Below, one piece after another: positions 15,974 through 24,012 of a stretch of DNA of 64,000 nt. The notes below the pieces were generated by a model. It saw nothing but the letters and a program-made list of their open reading frames with translations, made no database searches and had not been told where the DNA came from. How positions within the stretch are numbered: position 1 is the stretch's first letter; each line of letters opens with the position of its first letter. Source of the DNA: Paenibacillus lactis (GTDB lineage Bacteria > Bacillota > Bacilli > Paenibacillales > Paenibacillaceae); NCBI RefSeq assembly GCF_017873605.1, contig NZ_JAGGKI010000004.1, forward strand, positions 310,001-374,000. Direction: 5' to 3'. The position numbers were made by a program, and so were the translations under genes.

Positions 15974-16543
15974 TTATTTAATTACTGCGAGGGCTTCCTC
16001 TACTAGTCGTAGTTCTTCTTTAGCTTTTGCGATAATTACATCATACTCGGCCAATTGTTTTTGCTTATCGGCAAGTCCTGGTGATGGTTCTCCGTTCATT
16101 CCCGACGTTTTTAGAATTTCAATCTCTTTAAGTATTCCCTCTCGCTCTTCAACAGCTGGCTTGATTCGATTATTTTGGATGCTATTTCTTAGTTCTTCCA
16201 AATCCGATTTAGAGCTATTCATATACTTGTTGTTACTATCGGAAGAACTCACGTCATTACTTTGATCTTGTCCAGACTCCGTTGTGATATGGATTGTCTT
16301 TCCCTCCAATTTCAACTCACCTCCCACAGCGTCTACAACAGCACGGACGGGTGCATTAGTTCTGCCGCTGATGACGGCTCCCTTTTCGCTCAGTTCTTTC
16401 CCGTTGACGATAACTGTCATTTCTCCAGTAACCTTTTTTCCGATCAAGCTTTTGACTTGATCAGCAAAAACAGTTCCGCTTAGGGTCAGGAAGATTCCAA
16501 GAATAACACCGCTTAAAAGATACGTCCATTTTTTCATTTTCAT
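15974..16543 (-). CDS. Secreted protein with copper-amine-oxidase-like stalk domain
   Basis: A 189-residue protein with a signal peptide (KWTYLLSGVILGIFLTLSGT, cut near VFADQ), then a stalk domain (VTGEMTVIVNGKEL, RTNAPVRAVVDAVGGEL) of the type common on Paenibacillus cell surfaces, and a C-terminal coiled coil. It lies downstream of the tail genes and is bounded by terminators. It is not needed for a virion as far as known, so it may alter the lysogen surface or help the virion at the wall; both are inference. Confidence 0.7.
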   Translation of the reverse strand: MKMKKWTYLLSGVILGIFLTLSGTVFADQVKSLIGKKVTGEMTVIVNGKELSEKGAVISGRTNAPVRAVVDAVGGELKLEGKTIHITTESGQDQSNDVSSSDSNNKYMNSSKSDLEELRNSIQNNRIKPAVEEREGILKEIEILKTSGMNGEPSPGLADKQKQLAEYDVIIAKAKEELRLVEEALAVIK

Positions 16544-16578
16544 GAACCTCCACTCTAGGAATATATCTCCAGTATATC

Positions 16579-18780
16579 CTAAGGCCTAGAGGTTGGGAAT
16601 GTTCCTCCCCAGTTTTGGTTTTGGCTATTGCCGTGATTATGAGTTCCGATATTCACCGTATGTGTGTGGCTATTATAAGTACTTCTAAGCGAATCAATTT
16701 GAGATTGGAGCGAATCTAACTGTGATCGCAATCCAGATATCTGGCCGATGCTTAGTACCAAACCTGTAACAGAAGAACCGTTTGTAAAATGCACAGAACC
16801 CTGCAGATAGGTTGTACCAAAATTCGTTCCGATCCTTAATCCGTTATTCCCTATCACATGGAGTTCATAATCAATTGCATAGATAAGACCTTGAGACTGG
16901 CTAGAAGAATTGTAATACGTGTGTCCTGAAATATTTGCAGAAGGATTGGTTCCGAGAGTTACCCGTCTAGCATTAAAAATATCGTAAAAAACAAAACCAT
17001 ACGGGTCTAATTCGATTCTTTCGCCCGATAAGGCAGTTTTTATCGAAGCACCGATTATAGTGGTACCGTTTATGGTTCCTCCATCAATAGTCGATGCAGA
17101 TATTCTTCCTCTGAACTCTCCACTCTGTGCGACCATATGACCACCAGAGCTTACTGTAAACATACCGTTCCCTACATTTATGGACGAGCCAACAATGGCG
17201 CCATTCATGAAATTTGATGAATAGATATTCGCTGAATTGGCGGTCAGCCGATTGGCCACCACATTCCCTTGCATATCCACCCGAAACGGTGCACTACCGA
17301 AGTTGGCATGCCCTGCAGCGATCCCGTTCGTGTTGATCTGGGTGACGTTATTCCCGCTACCGATCAGTATCGAAACGAAGCTGCCGAGCTGGCCGATTAT
17401 TGTCTCGGCCAATATTCCGCGGGCCGTGATAGCTGACCGAACCGTTCGCCAGCCGTCCGTTGAAATTCCGAGCCCTTTCGATGTAAGGCGGACCTGCTCC
17501 AAAGGGTTCGTCTTCTCTTGGGCAAGAATGCCGCCTTCAGGCGGGTAGATCAGCTCTGTCTTGCTATTGTTAATGTCAACGATTGCCTGTTTCGCTGCAG
17601 ACTCAAATACCTCCGTCCGGATCCGCCCGCCGGAAAGCAGATTGTCCATCACCTTCCTCGACCGCTCCAGGTCGGCGAGCAGGTCGATGTCATCCTTCAG
17701 GGCAAAGTTGGCAAGGGTCACCTTGGTATGCTGGTCGATAGAGTATGGATACTCCGTTAGCTCCACGATCCGGACTCCGAGCCGCTGCAGGCCCATTTGC
17801 GGGTCGTATACGGTGGCCGCATCGCCAAGGTCCGGCGGGTGTTCCTCCCGATCTATCTTGTAGAGATCCGCGGCGGTCACCGTCACCTCAAGCTCCGGCA
17901 TCTCCTTCTTCCGGAGCTCTTCCCGGGTAGACTTCAGCAGCTCCATGGGATCCTCGATGTCCTGCTGAATGTTCTCCCCGTCGAAAAACGGGACGCTGTC
18001 GCTGCCCCAGTAATTGACGTACGGAGAAAGCAGATAGTTGACCATAACCTTCCCGTTTTGGATGGCGCCCGGGACAGATTGCAGCAGGCTCCTCTCCTCT
18101 GCCGTCAGGTTATCAGCAGACATCCCGACCCAAGTCCGGCCGTCCTTCATCTGAGCAAACATTCGTGTCACAAGGCCGGTGCCGTCGTCTTTGAACGAAT
18201 CGGAGATTATGTTCTTTTTCGTCCGGTACTCATACCTATCCGTCTGGGATCCGATTTTCTTATGGATGTGGATCACGAAGTTATCCGGACGAATCTCTGC
18301 GCCATAAAGGTTCACGACCTGGTTCAGAGCAGCGAGCGCATTGGTCCGGCCGAAGTCCTTGATATCCCAAAGGTCGAAGGTGTCATGTACCTGGAACGTA
18401 AAACGTCCGCCGGTCCATGCGCTGATTTTATTCAGCAGCGTGGAGATGTGGATCCCATAAGCCTCATCGATGTATTCGTCATACGGCACCTTGTAATCGT
18501 TCAGCTTGAACATGACATGCGTGCAAGTGATCTGAGACGTGAGCTTCTTCTTATCCCGCTGCCGCTGCCGGGTATTGATGACGTAATATTGCCCGCGCTC
18601 ATCCCGAACATGGCCCTTGATCTGTATCTTTTCAAGATAATCCTCGCTGGTCATAGGAACTAAAAAAGACAGCTCATAATCGGAATTGAGCCGTCTTCGT
18701 CGTTCGATACCGTAAGCGTCAATCAGCGTGCCGGTACGCTTCAGGTTCTTGTCAAAAACCTGCAGTGTTGGATTAGGCAA
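16579..18780 (-). CDS. Tail-associated structural protein (Tal / tail spike)
   Basis: A 733-residue protein. Residues 1 to about 400 follow the 'minor structural protein' N-terminal domain of Siphoviridae tail tips (YELSFLVP, YYVINTRQRQR, LNKISAWTGG). The rest is Gly/Ser/Asn-rich and beta-helical in look, with a short coiled coil (LRSQLDSLQSQIDSLRS) and a His-rich end (HTHTVNIGTHNHG) that may bind metal in a trimeric tip. TTG start at 18780 behind GGGAGGCG. It probably contacts or degrades the cell envelope. Confidence 0.8.
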   Translation of the reverse strand: MPNPTLQVFDKNLKRTGTLIDAYGIERRRRLNSDYELSFLVPMTSEDYLEKIQIKGHVRDERGQYYVINTRQRQRDKKKLTSQITCTHVMFKLNDYKVPYDEYIDEAYGIHISTLLNKISAWTGGRFTFQVHDTFDLWDIKDFGRTNALAALNQVVNLYGAEIRPDNFVIHIHKKIGSQTDRYEYRTKKNIISDSFKDDGTGLVTRMFAQMKDGRTWVGMSADNLTAEERSLLQSVPGAIQNGKVMVNYLLSPYVNYWGSDSVPFFDGENIQQDIEDPMELLKSTREELRKKEMPELEVTVTAADLYKIDREEHPPDLGDAATVYDPQMGLQRLGVRIVELTEYPYSIDQHTKVTLANFALKDDIDLLADLERSRKVMDNLLSGGRIRTEVFESAAKQAIVDINNSKTELIYPPEGGILAQEKTNPLEQVRLTSKGLGISTDGWRTVRSAITARGILAETIIGQLGSFVSILIGSGNNVTQINTNGIAAGHANFGSAPFRVDMQGNVVANRLTANSANIYSSNFMNGAIVGSSINVGNGMFTVSSGGHMVAQSGEFRGRISASTIDGGTINGTTIIGASIKTALSGERIELDPYGFVFYDIFNARRVTLGTNPSANISGHTYYNSSSQSQGLIYAIDYELHVIGNNGLRIGTNFGTTYLQGSVHFTNGSSVTGLVLSIGQISGLRSQLDSLQSQIDSLRSTYNSHTHTVNIGTHNHGNSQNQNWGGTFPTSRP

Positions 18781-18792
18781 TATATCGCCTCC

Positions 18793-19311
18793 CTAATACA
18801 AAAACTTGTCTCGGTGGGTGATCCGGAAAAGAATCGTCCGCCCGGTCGCCGGATCAGTCCAGGTGAGGTTATTTGTCCCCAGGTTTAAGTCGAAGAAATC
18901 TCCGTTGTACAAATGGGATACATTCTCCCCGTTCCGCGTAATCTTGAATTTCTCACTGTCGATCACGATAATGTCTCCAGGAACGAACGGCCCGGTGAAC
19001 TCAATCTCGTCGACATGGTACCGGCTTGCCTTGCCCTGCAGGGAGGAAATGCCGTGCATGATTGCAGTTTGCAGACGCTCCCGTATAAAATCCACGGCCA
19101 TTCCGCTATCCGCATCCATCCGAGCGGCAAAGGAGATCTCCCGGATAAAGTCTGAAGACATCCCACTCTCGCCATCCATGATGGTTTGTCCGTTCATCTC
19201 GACAGCAGATACAGCCACGAGCCCGGCGCAGCCGCTGAGGACGGCCCGGCCGAAGACAAACATGGTTATGGGACGATTAAACGGCAGCCGGTTAAATGGT
19301 CCTCCGAACAT
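18793..19311 (-). CDS. Tail protein carrying a Dit-like C-terminal domain
   Basis: A 172-residue protein. Its last about 65 residues (GPFVPGDIIVIDSEKFKITR, HLYNGDFFDLNLGTN) have the pattern of the C-terminal domain of distal tail (Dit) proteins, while the N-terminal part is unlike Dit and holds two similar segments (DGESGMSSDFIREI and DADSGMAVDFIRER). The protein at 23476-24012 looks like the matching Dit N-terminal part, so the Dit may be split in this phage. Placed just before the tail-tip gene. Confidence 0.65.
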   Translation of the reverse strand: MFGGPFNRLPFNRPITMFVFGRAVLSGCAGLVAVSAVEMNGQTIMDGESGMSSDFIREISFAARMDADSGMAVDFIRERLQTAIMHGISSLQGKASRYHVDEIEFTGPFVPGDIIVIDSEKFKITRNGENVSHLYNGDFFDLNLGTNNLTWTDPATGRTILFRITHRDKFLY

Positions 19312-19336
19312 GCGCCTCCTCCTCTCAGGTCAGGAA

Positions 19337-19480
19337 TTAACCCTTGTATTCCTTGCCAGTAATCACCTTAAACTCCGACGCCGAAATAACGCCGAACTGG
19401 ACGTAGAGTCGAAGCTGCACGTCCGACACCCATTTTTTCTCGTAGTAGTAAGACAATCTCTCGAAATCACTATTGAACAT
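19337..19480 (-). CDS. XkdX-family small phage protein
   Basis: A 47-residue protein (FNSDFERLSYYYEKKWV, then QLRLYVQFGVISASEFKVIT and a KEY ending) with the aromatic-start and LxxxxxxGxIxxxEFxxITG pattern of XkdX, found at the tail end of PBSX-like phages. A GGGGGAG site precedes the ATG, and the gene overlaps the upstream one by 11 bases. Function unknown. Confidence 0.75.
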   Translation of the reverse strand: MFNSDFERLSYYYEKKWVSDVQLRLYVQFGVISASEFKVITGKEYKG

Positions 19481-20261
19481 TCGGTTCTCCCCCTGTTCCA
19501 TTAGCTAATAGTTTCAATTCCAGCGCGGCCAACATTTGACCTAACGCCTGATTTTGCAACTGCAAATCAAGAATAGCGATATCCTTTTTGACAAGCTCTG
19601 CACCCAATACGGCGTTTTGTTGTTTGAGATCAAGGGTCGAGAGGTCAAGTTTTATCTGCTCGGTCCCTAAGGTGCTGATCGTAAGCTGATGTTCCGTGCT
19701 TGTCGTCTTCATCTGTGCAATCTCCGCTCCTGAGGATTCAATTGCCTCCTGCTGCTCAGCGGTTTGCTGCCGGATCACCTCGACTTCCTCCGCAAGCAAT
19801 TCCAGCTCGGTCGGCTCCTGCTGCTGCGGCCGTGTGATCTCCTCGATCTCTTCGGGGGTTAATCCCTCGATCCATAACGTCGGTTGTTCTTGTGCGACGT
19901 AAATAGGCGGCTCCCCGCGCTCCTCTTCCAGCAGCTTCGACCATTCGGCGTATGCGGCGTTATATGCATCTTCGGCAGACGTAATGGCGCTCTGATATGC
20001 CTCCCACGCTACGAGATCGAAGCGCGGACGGTACAATCCGGGAATAATCGGGATACCGACGATATACCCCGCTATAACGGGCTCCGGCTCAGACACTTCT
20101 CCCGGTTGCACGTCTTCCGGCGGGGCCTCTGGCTCTGGCTGGCTTTGATCGATCGGCAGCTCAGGCTCCGCATAAAAAGGGACGACACCGGAAAAGGCAT
20201 CGTCCACGAGCGTATCCTCTAAATAGAGGCCGTCTGTATTCACTTTAGGTACGGCTTTCAT
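19470..20261 (-). CDS. Phage tail-region protein with acidic linker and coiled coil
   Basis: A 263-residue acidic protein: a short N-terminal part (VPKVNTDGLYLEDTLVDD), an acidic Pro/Glu-rich linker (residues 34-62), a central domain, and a long C-terminal coiled coil (about 145-255) rich in Gln and Leu. It resembles XkdW-type proteins, which also lie just before XkdX. Probably a tail-fibre partner or assembly factor; this is based on position. Confidence 0.65.
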   Translation of the reverse strand: MKAVPKVNTDGLYLEDTLVDDAFSGVVPFYAEPELPIDQSQPEPEAPPEDVQPGEVSEPEPVIAGYIVGIPIIPGLYRPRFDLVAWEAYQSAITSAEDAYNAAYAEWSKLLEEERGEPPIYVAQEQPTLWIEGLTPEEIEEITRPQQQEPTELELLAEEVEVIRQQTAEQQEAIESSGAEIAQMKTTSTEHQLTISTLGTEQIKLDLSTLDLKQQNAVLGAELVKKDIAILDLQLQNQALGQMLAALELKLLANGTGGEPNVQ

Positions 20262-20272
20262 GTGATCCTCCT

Positions 20273-23020
20273 TTACCGTTCGGCTGGAAATGGTGTTATT
20301 GTATCAAGAGTCATCCAAGTGGGAGCAATCGTACCGTAAGGGATGACTTTGCCATCAGCTGCTATTTCGTAAGTTGGGGCTGAAACGACCCCATCCTTAA
20401 CTGCGATCGATACGCATTGCCGTGTTCTCTTAGGCCGGAATCCTACTGGAAGTATAAACATAGGCTGCTCGCCAGCTCCACCGCCAGCCATACCTTGGAT
20501 ATGAACATTCCCGGCAGCATCTTTGCCGTATTGGACTGTATTGGTCCCGAAGGAAGTCCACCCATTTAGTAACGTCGGCGTAATCCAAACAATAGATGGA
20601 TCCTTATCCGCCTTTTTGTTCATCAGCACTGAAACCGCGGTCGCATTCTGCTGCACGGCGTCGGTCAGCTCTTGCAGCATCGCCTTTTCGTTAGCTGCGT
20701 ACGATCCGCTGAATGGGACGATGGGCGACTTGTCCAGCATCAGGTACGTGACGGAATAGGCAGCTGATGGATCGTATAAACTTTTCTTAATACGGTACCA
20801 CGGATCAGAACCGCTCGGCGGCGGATCGAAACTAACGTCCGCTAAACTGTTTCGATAAAACGAAAAGACCTTCATCGGCTTATACTTCCACTTCGACCCG
20901 CCGCCGATTGTTGCATGATTGGTATAGTAATAAGCCCCGTATCCCGGTTGCTCGCCGTCATACAGCCTTATCGCCTCCCGAACCACAATCCCCGTTCCAA
21001 CCTCTACCTGATTATCGCCTTCGTTAAACGTCAGCATGCCTTCGGAAACGATAGGTTCGACCGTTGGCGTGGCGAGTTGGTATACGAGTTGATATGGTTG
21101 CCAATATGCGTTGATGGGAGCAGGACTTGTTGGTAATGTAGTTCCAACATCCTGCCAACCATCTAAACCTGAAGGTGTACGGTATACCCACGCTTTTGTT
21201 CCCGAACCCGTGTAAATAGCGCTACCACTTCCGCCAGCAGGATACATCTTGTATCCCATAAAATACGCCTTAATCTCGTCGGCTGTCGGCGTGTAGTTGT
21301 CGCCCCATCCGCTGTCTGCGTTGGAGATAGACAACAACCAGCCATGAGTATCTGAATAGTCCACTGCATCTACCCTCGTCGACGTATCAATCAGACTCAG
21401 TAAACTTCCTTGATACTTAGTAGCCCAATACTTTTGTGGGGTTAGCGGTAAAGGCAGTTGTCCGACCGGAACAGCCACACGTTTAAACCCGGTATAGTTG
21501 TTAAGAACTACATACGACAATGCACCATCTAATGCGTTTCCCTTCCACTTCGCCAGCTTAAAATACTGCCCATCCTTCTCGAACACATCGTCAGCATTCG
21601 AACCTGTCAGCGGATCTGCGTATAAGTCCGTTTGTAACGCTAGCATAGAGTCCTCCCGTGGTTCGAACGGTTTGGCACCGGTGCCGATGTTCAGCATCGG
21701 GTTCTTAAAAGTGAACGTTCCGATCTGTCCACCGCTCGACACGAATATCTGCATAATTTCGCTGCCAGTAGGCGCTTCAAGCGTTATCAAATCTTGGTCT
21801 ACCCAACCAGACGAGAGGAGGATGTTACCTCCCGCGTCTCTAAAGTCTAACCCGATCCGGCCGCCGCCCCTCGACCCGATTGAATATGTGTACGATTGGC
21901 CGACAACTGGCTTCATCTTGTAGACAGCGCTAACTGATGTTGAAGATGTAGCCGTTATAGTATGGGCATAAGGCGCATCGCTAGCCCCGGTTGTCGTTTC
22001 CCACTCATAAAACGGCGGCAGCAGATTTTCCCCGTACCGGATCGCATACGGATTCCGCACAGGCTGAACGCTGTCGACGTATGGATACTTGGCGGCGACT
22101 TGTTCTGGCGTCATGGTGTCGAGTGCGGCGTATTCGGTTGCGCTGATTTCGTATACGCGTACGGCATCGTAATAACCGTAAGTATTGACGTCACCCAATA
22201 CGGCTAAGTCAATATTTCCCGACGACGAATTGGGCCTGTTCTTTCTCCAGATAGTTGTAAATTTATCTTTTGCAGTAACAGGTCCGGCATAACTGCCTGT
22301 AATTGCTCCACCCCATCCCGCAAATAACTCTTTCGCATTTCCGTTCTTGACGTCTGCAATTAGGACATAGTATCCGTCGACCTTTAATCCCGATATAGGG
22401 ATATACGCTATCCCGCTGTTAGTAGCGGAGGATACCGTCGTGGTGACTCTTAACCCATTAATCCCTTGCGTCTTGTTCGTAGAGTCCAGCGCTGCTGTTG
22501 CGTTGCTTAGACCGATACCTGTTAAACTCTCCATACCACCATTACGCCCCAGCAGATTCACCAACGTCCGCCCCTTGATTCCGCCTAAGGAAAAGGCAGC
22601 GTTACGCTGTGCGTTGAGGATCTGCATCCCAGCGTTTAGAACGACGTCCTCGCGCTGTTCGATATCGAACCGGTCCTTGGTCTCATCGCCAAGCGCGTTC
22701 AAGCCGGCGGAAAGCTCACTAATGTTACCGATCGCGGCGTCGTGATCATATGCGGTAAAATAACGAGCCACCTTCGTTCCCATGGCCCAGGACTGGGCAG
22801 TCCCTTGAAATCCCCTGGTTACTCCGCTGAGCTCATCCCCGGTCTTTTCGGTATACAGGATCGTCTCGGCAGCTTCATCTGTCCCAATAGTGAGTAGGTT
22901 TGGGGCATCCGGAAGAACCGAGCCGTCCACGACCTGGATCGTATCCTGTGTCGCATCGATCGCGGCAGCCAGCTCGGTCCCCGGGCTATTGACTTGCGCC
23001 GGATACATTGTCTTCATCAC
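20273..23020 (-). CDS. Large tail fibre / receptor-binding protein
   Basis: A 915-residue protein. The N-terminus (AAAIDATQDTIQVVDGS, RGFQGTAQSWAMGTKVARYF) matches the attachment domain of Bacillus-type tail fibres. The middle is beta-rich with carbohydrate-module-like strands, and the C-terminal about 110 residues (after a short coiled coil near 790-815) look like a fibre tip. It likely recognises the host surface. The largest of the tail-tip genes; no break is visible. Confidence 0.75.
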   Translation of the reverse strand: MMKTMYPAQVNSPGTELAAAIDATQDTIQVVDGSVLPDAPNLLTIGTDEAAETILYTEKTGDELSGVTRGFQGTAQSWAMGTKVARYFTAYDHDAAIGNISELSAGLNALGDETKDRFDIEQREDVVLNAGMQILNAQRNAAFSLGGIKGRTLVNLLGRNGGMESLTGIGLSNATAALDSTNKTQGINGLRVTTTVSSATNSGIAYIPISGLKVDGYYVLIADVKNGNAKELFAGWGGAITGSYAGPVTAKDKFTTIWRKNRPNSSSGNIDLAVLGDVNTYGYYDAVRVYEISATEYAALDTMTPEQVAAKYPYVDSVQPVRNPYAIRYGENLLPPFYEWETTTGASDAPYAHTITATSSTSVSAVYKMKPVVGQSYTYSIGSRGGGRIGLDFRDAGGNILLSSGWVDQDLITLEAPTGSEIMQIFVSSGGQIGTFTFKNPMLNIGTGAKPFEPREDSMLALQTDLYADPLTGSNADDVFEKDGQYFKLAKWKGNALDGALSYVVLNNYTGFKRVAVPVGQLPLPLTPQKYWATKYQGSLLSLIDTSTRVDAVDYSDTHGWLLSISNADSGWGDNYTPTADEIKAYFMGYKMYPAGGSGSAIYTGSGTKAWVYRTPSGLDGWQDVGTTLPTSPAPINAYWQPYQLVYQLATPTVEPIVSEGMLTFNEGDNQVEVGTGIVVREAIRLYDGEQPGYGAYYYTNHATIGGGSKWKYKPMKVFSFYRNSLADVSFDPPPSGSDPWYRIKKSLYDPSAAYSVTYLMLDKSPIVPFSGSYAANEKAMLQELTDAVQQNATAVSVLMNKKADKDPSIVWITPTLLNGWTSFGTNTVQYGKDAAGNVHIQGMAGGGAGEQPMFILPVGFRPKRTRQCVSIAVKDGVVSAPTYEIAADGKVIPYGTIAPTWMTLDTITPFPAER

Positions 23021-23030
23021 AACACCCTCC

Positions 23031-23468
23031 TTACGCCAATGTCAGCACAATTTGACCGGTCAGCATCTTATAGATGTCGTTAGTCAAAATGCTGCGCGGT
23101 GTCTCCAATGCTCCGAAGTAGAGCAGGTTCCCGCCGGTCGCCGCATCCCGGATCCCGATGTGGGATACCTGCCCCCAGTCCGCCGTGGCCGTCGGCATGA
23201 CGACGTCAGCGCTGTTCTTCATGGTCGGCTTCAACACCGTAACCCGTTGACCAGTCGTCGGGTGATAGATGTTGTATGTCTCTATAGTCGGCGCGCCGAA
23301 CGTAATTTCTTGGCGGGAGTACCCTCCACCAGAAACCTCTTGGCCAGTATCAGCTGCCGTCGGATTGCTGGTGTATAGCGCCAAATAGACCTTGCCCGGC
23401 CGGGTGTACGCAGTGTTCCGGAATACCTGGTTCAGCAAAGCCGTGGCCAAATAATTGGACATGTTCAT
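23031..23468 (-). CDS. Tail fibre-associated protein
   Basis: A 145-residue protein beginning MSNYLATALLNQVFRNT, then KVYLALYTSNPT and EISGGGY-like EVSGGGYSRQEITFG. This pattern is known from small fibre/adaptor proteins of many tailed phages. It is directly upstream of the large fibre gene, so it may anchor or cap the fibre. Confidence 0.7.
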   Translation of the reverse strand: MNMSNYLATALLNQVFRNTAYTRPGKVYLALYTSNPTAADTGQEVSGGGYSRQEITFGAPTIETYNIYHPTTGQRVTVLKPTMKNSADVVMPTATADWGQVSHIGIRDAATGGNLLYFGALETPRSILTNDIYKMLTGQIVLTLA

Positions 23469-23475
23469 GCATCAT

Positions 23476-24012
23476 TCATCCTTCCATGAGGTATTCGTTT
23501 CGAATCTTAAAGCTATGCAGCGTGGTCGTTCCGATGTTAGTCAGTACAATAACAGGGCTTGCCCGCTCATCCCCGATCGACTGGACATTAACAACCTGGG
23601 GCGACCGAGTGATGGTCAGCTCCGTGATCCGCTCATCGCTCTCAGGGAACGGATCGTACATCTTGAGGGGAATATCAATGACTCGGTTCCCGGTGGACTC
23701 ATCCCAGCTCATCGTGCCGCGGTACTGAGCGAAATAATGCTTGCCCGGCCGATCGGAGAATACGAGATCCAGAACGCCGCGCCGGGTGTTGAATTGTCGC
23801 ATTAGCAACGAAACCGTGGTGTCATAGTCGCCGGTAATAAAAAAAGCCAGGCCAATTGGCCGGGCTCCATATGTGCTTCCAAAATCAACCTCACCGTCCC
23901 GCTCGGCGATCTCCACGGTGTTCTCCGTCGCTTCCGGCAGGCCGGGGATACTCCGGCGGACCAGCACCGCCCCCGTTTCGGAAATCCACTCTCCATTCAC
24001 AGATACGTCCAT
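23476..24012 (-). CDS. Distal tail protein, N-terminal Dit-type domain
   Basis: A 178-residue protein with the Dit N-terminal pattern (IPGLPEATENTVEIAERDG, FNTRRGVLDLVF, DIPLKMYDPFP). Normal Dit proteins continue for another about 80 residues; this one stops after HSFKIRNEYLMEG, where the C-terminal domain would begin. A matching C-terminal domain occurs in the protein at 18793-19311. It follows the tape measure, the standard Dit position, and would form the hub at the tail tip. Confidence 0.8.
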   Translation of the reverse strand: MDVSVNGEWISETGAVLVRRSIPGLPEATENTVEIAERDGEVDFGSTYGARPIGLAFFITGDYDTTVSLLMRQFNTRRGVLDLVFSDRPGKHYFAQYRGTMSWDESTGNRVIDIPLKMYDPFPESDERITELTITRSPQVVNVQSIGDERASPVIVLTNIGTTTLHSFKIRNEYLMEG

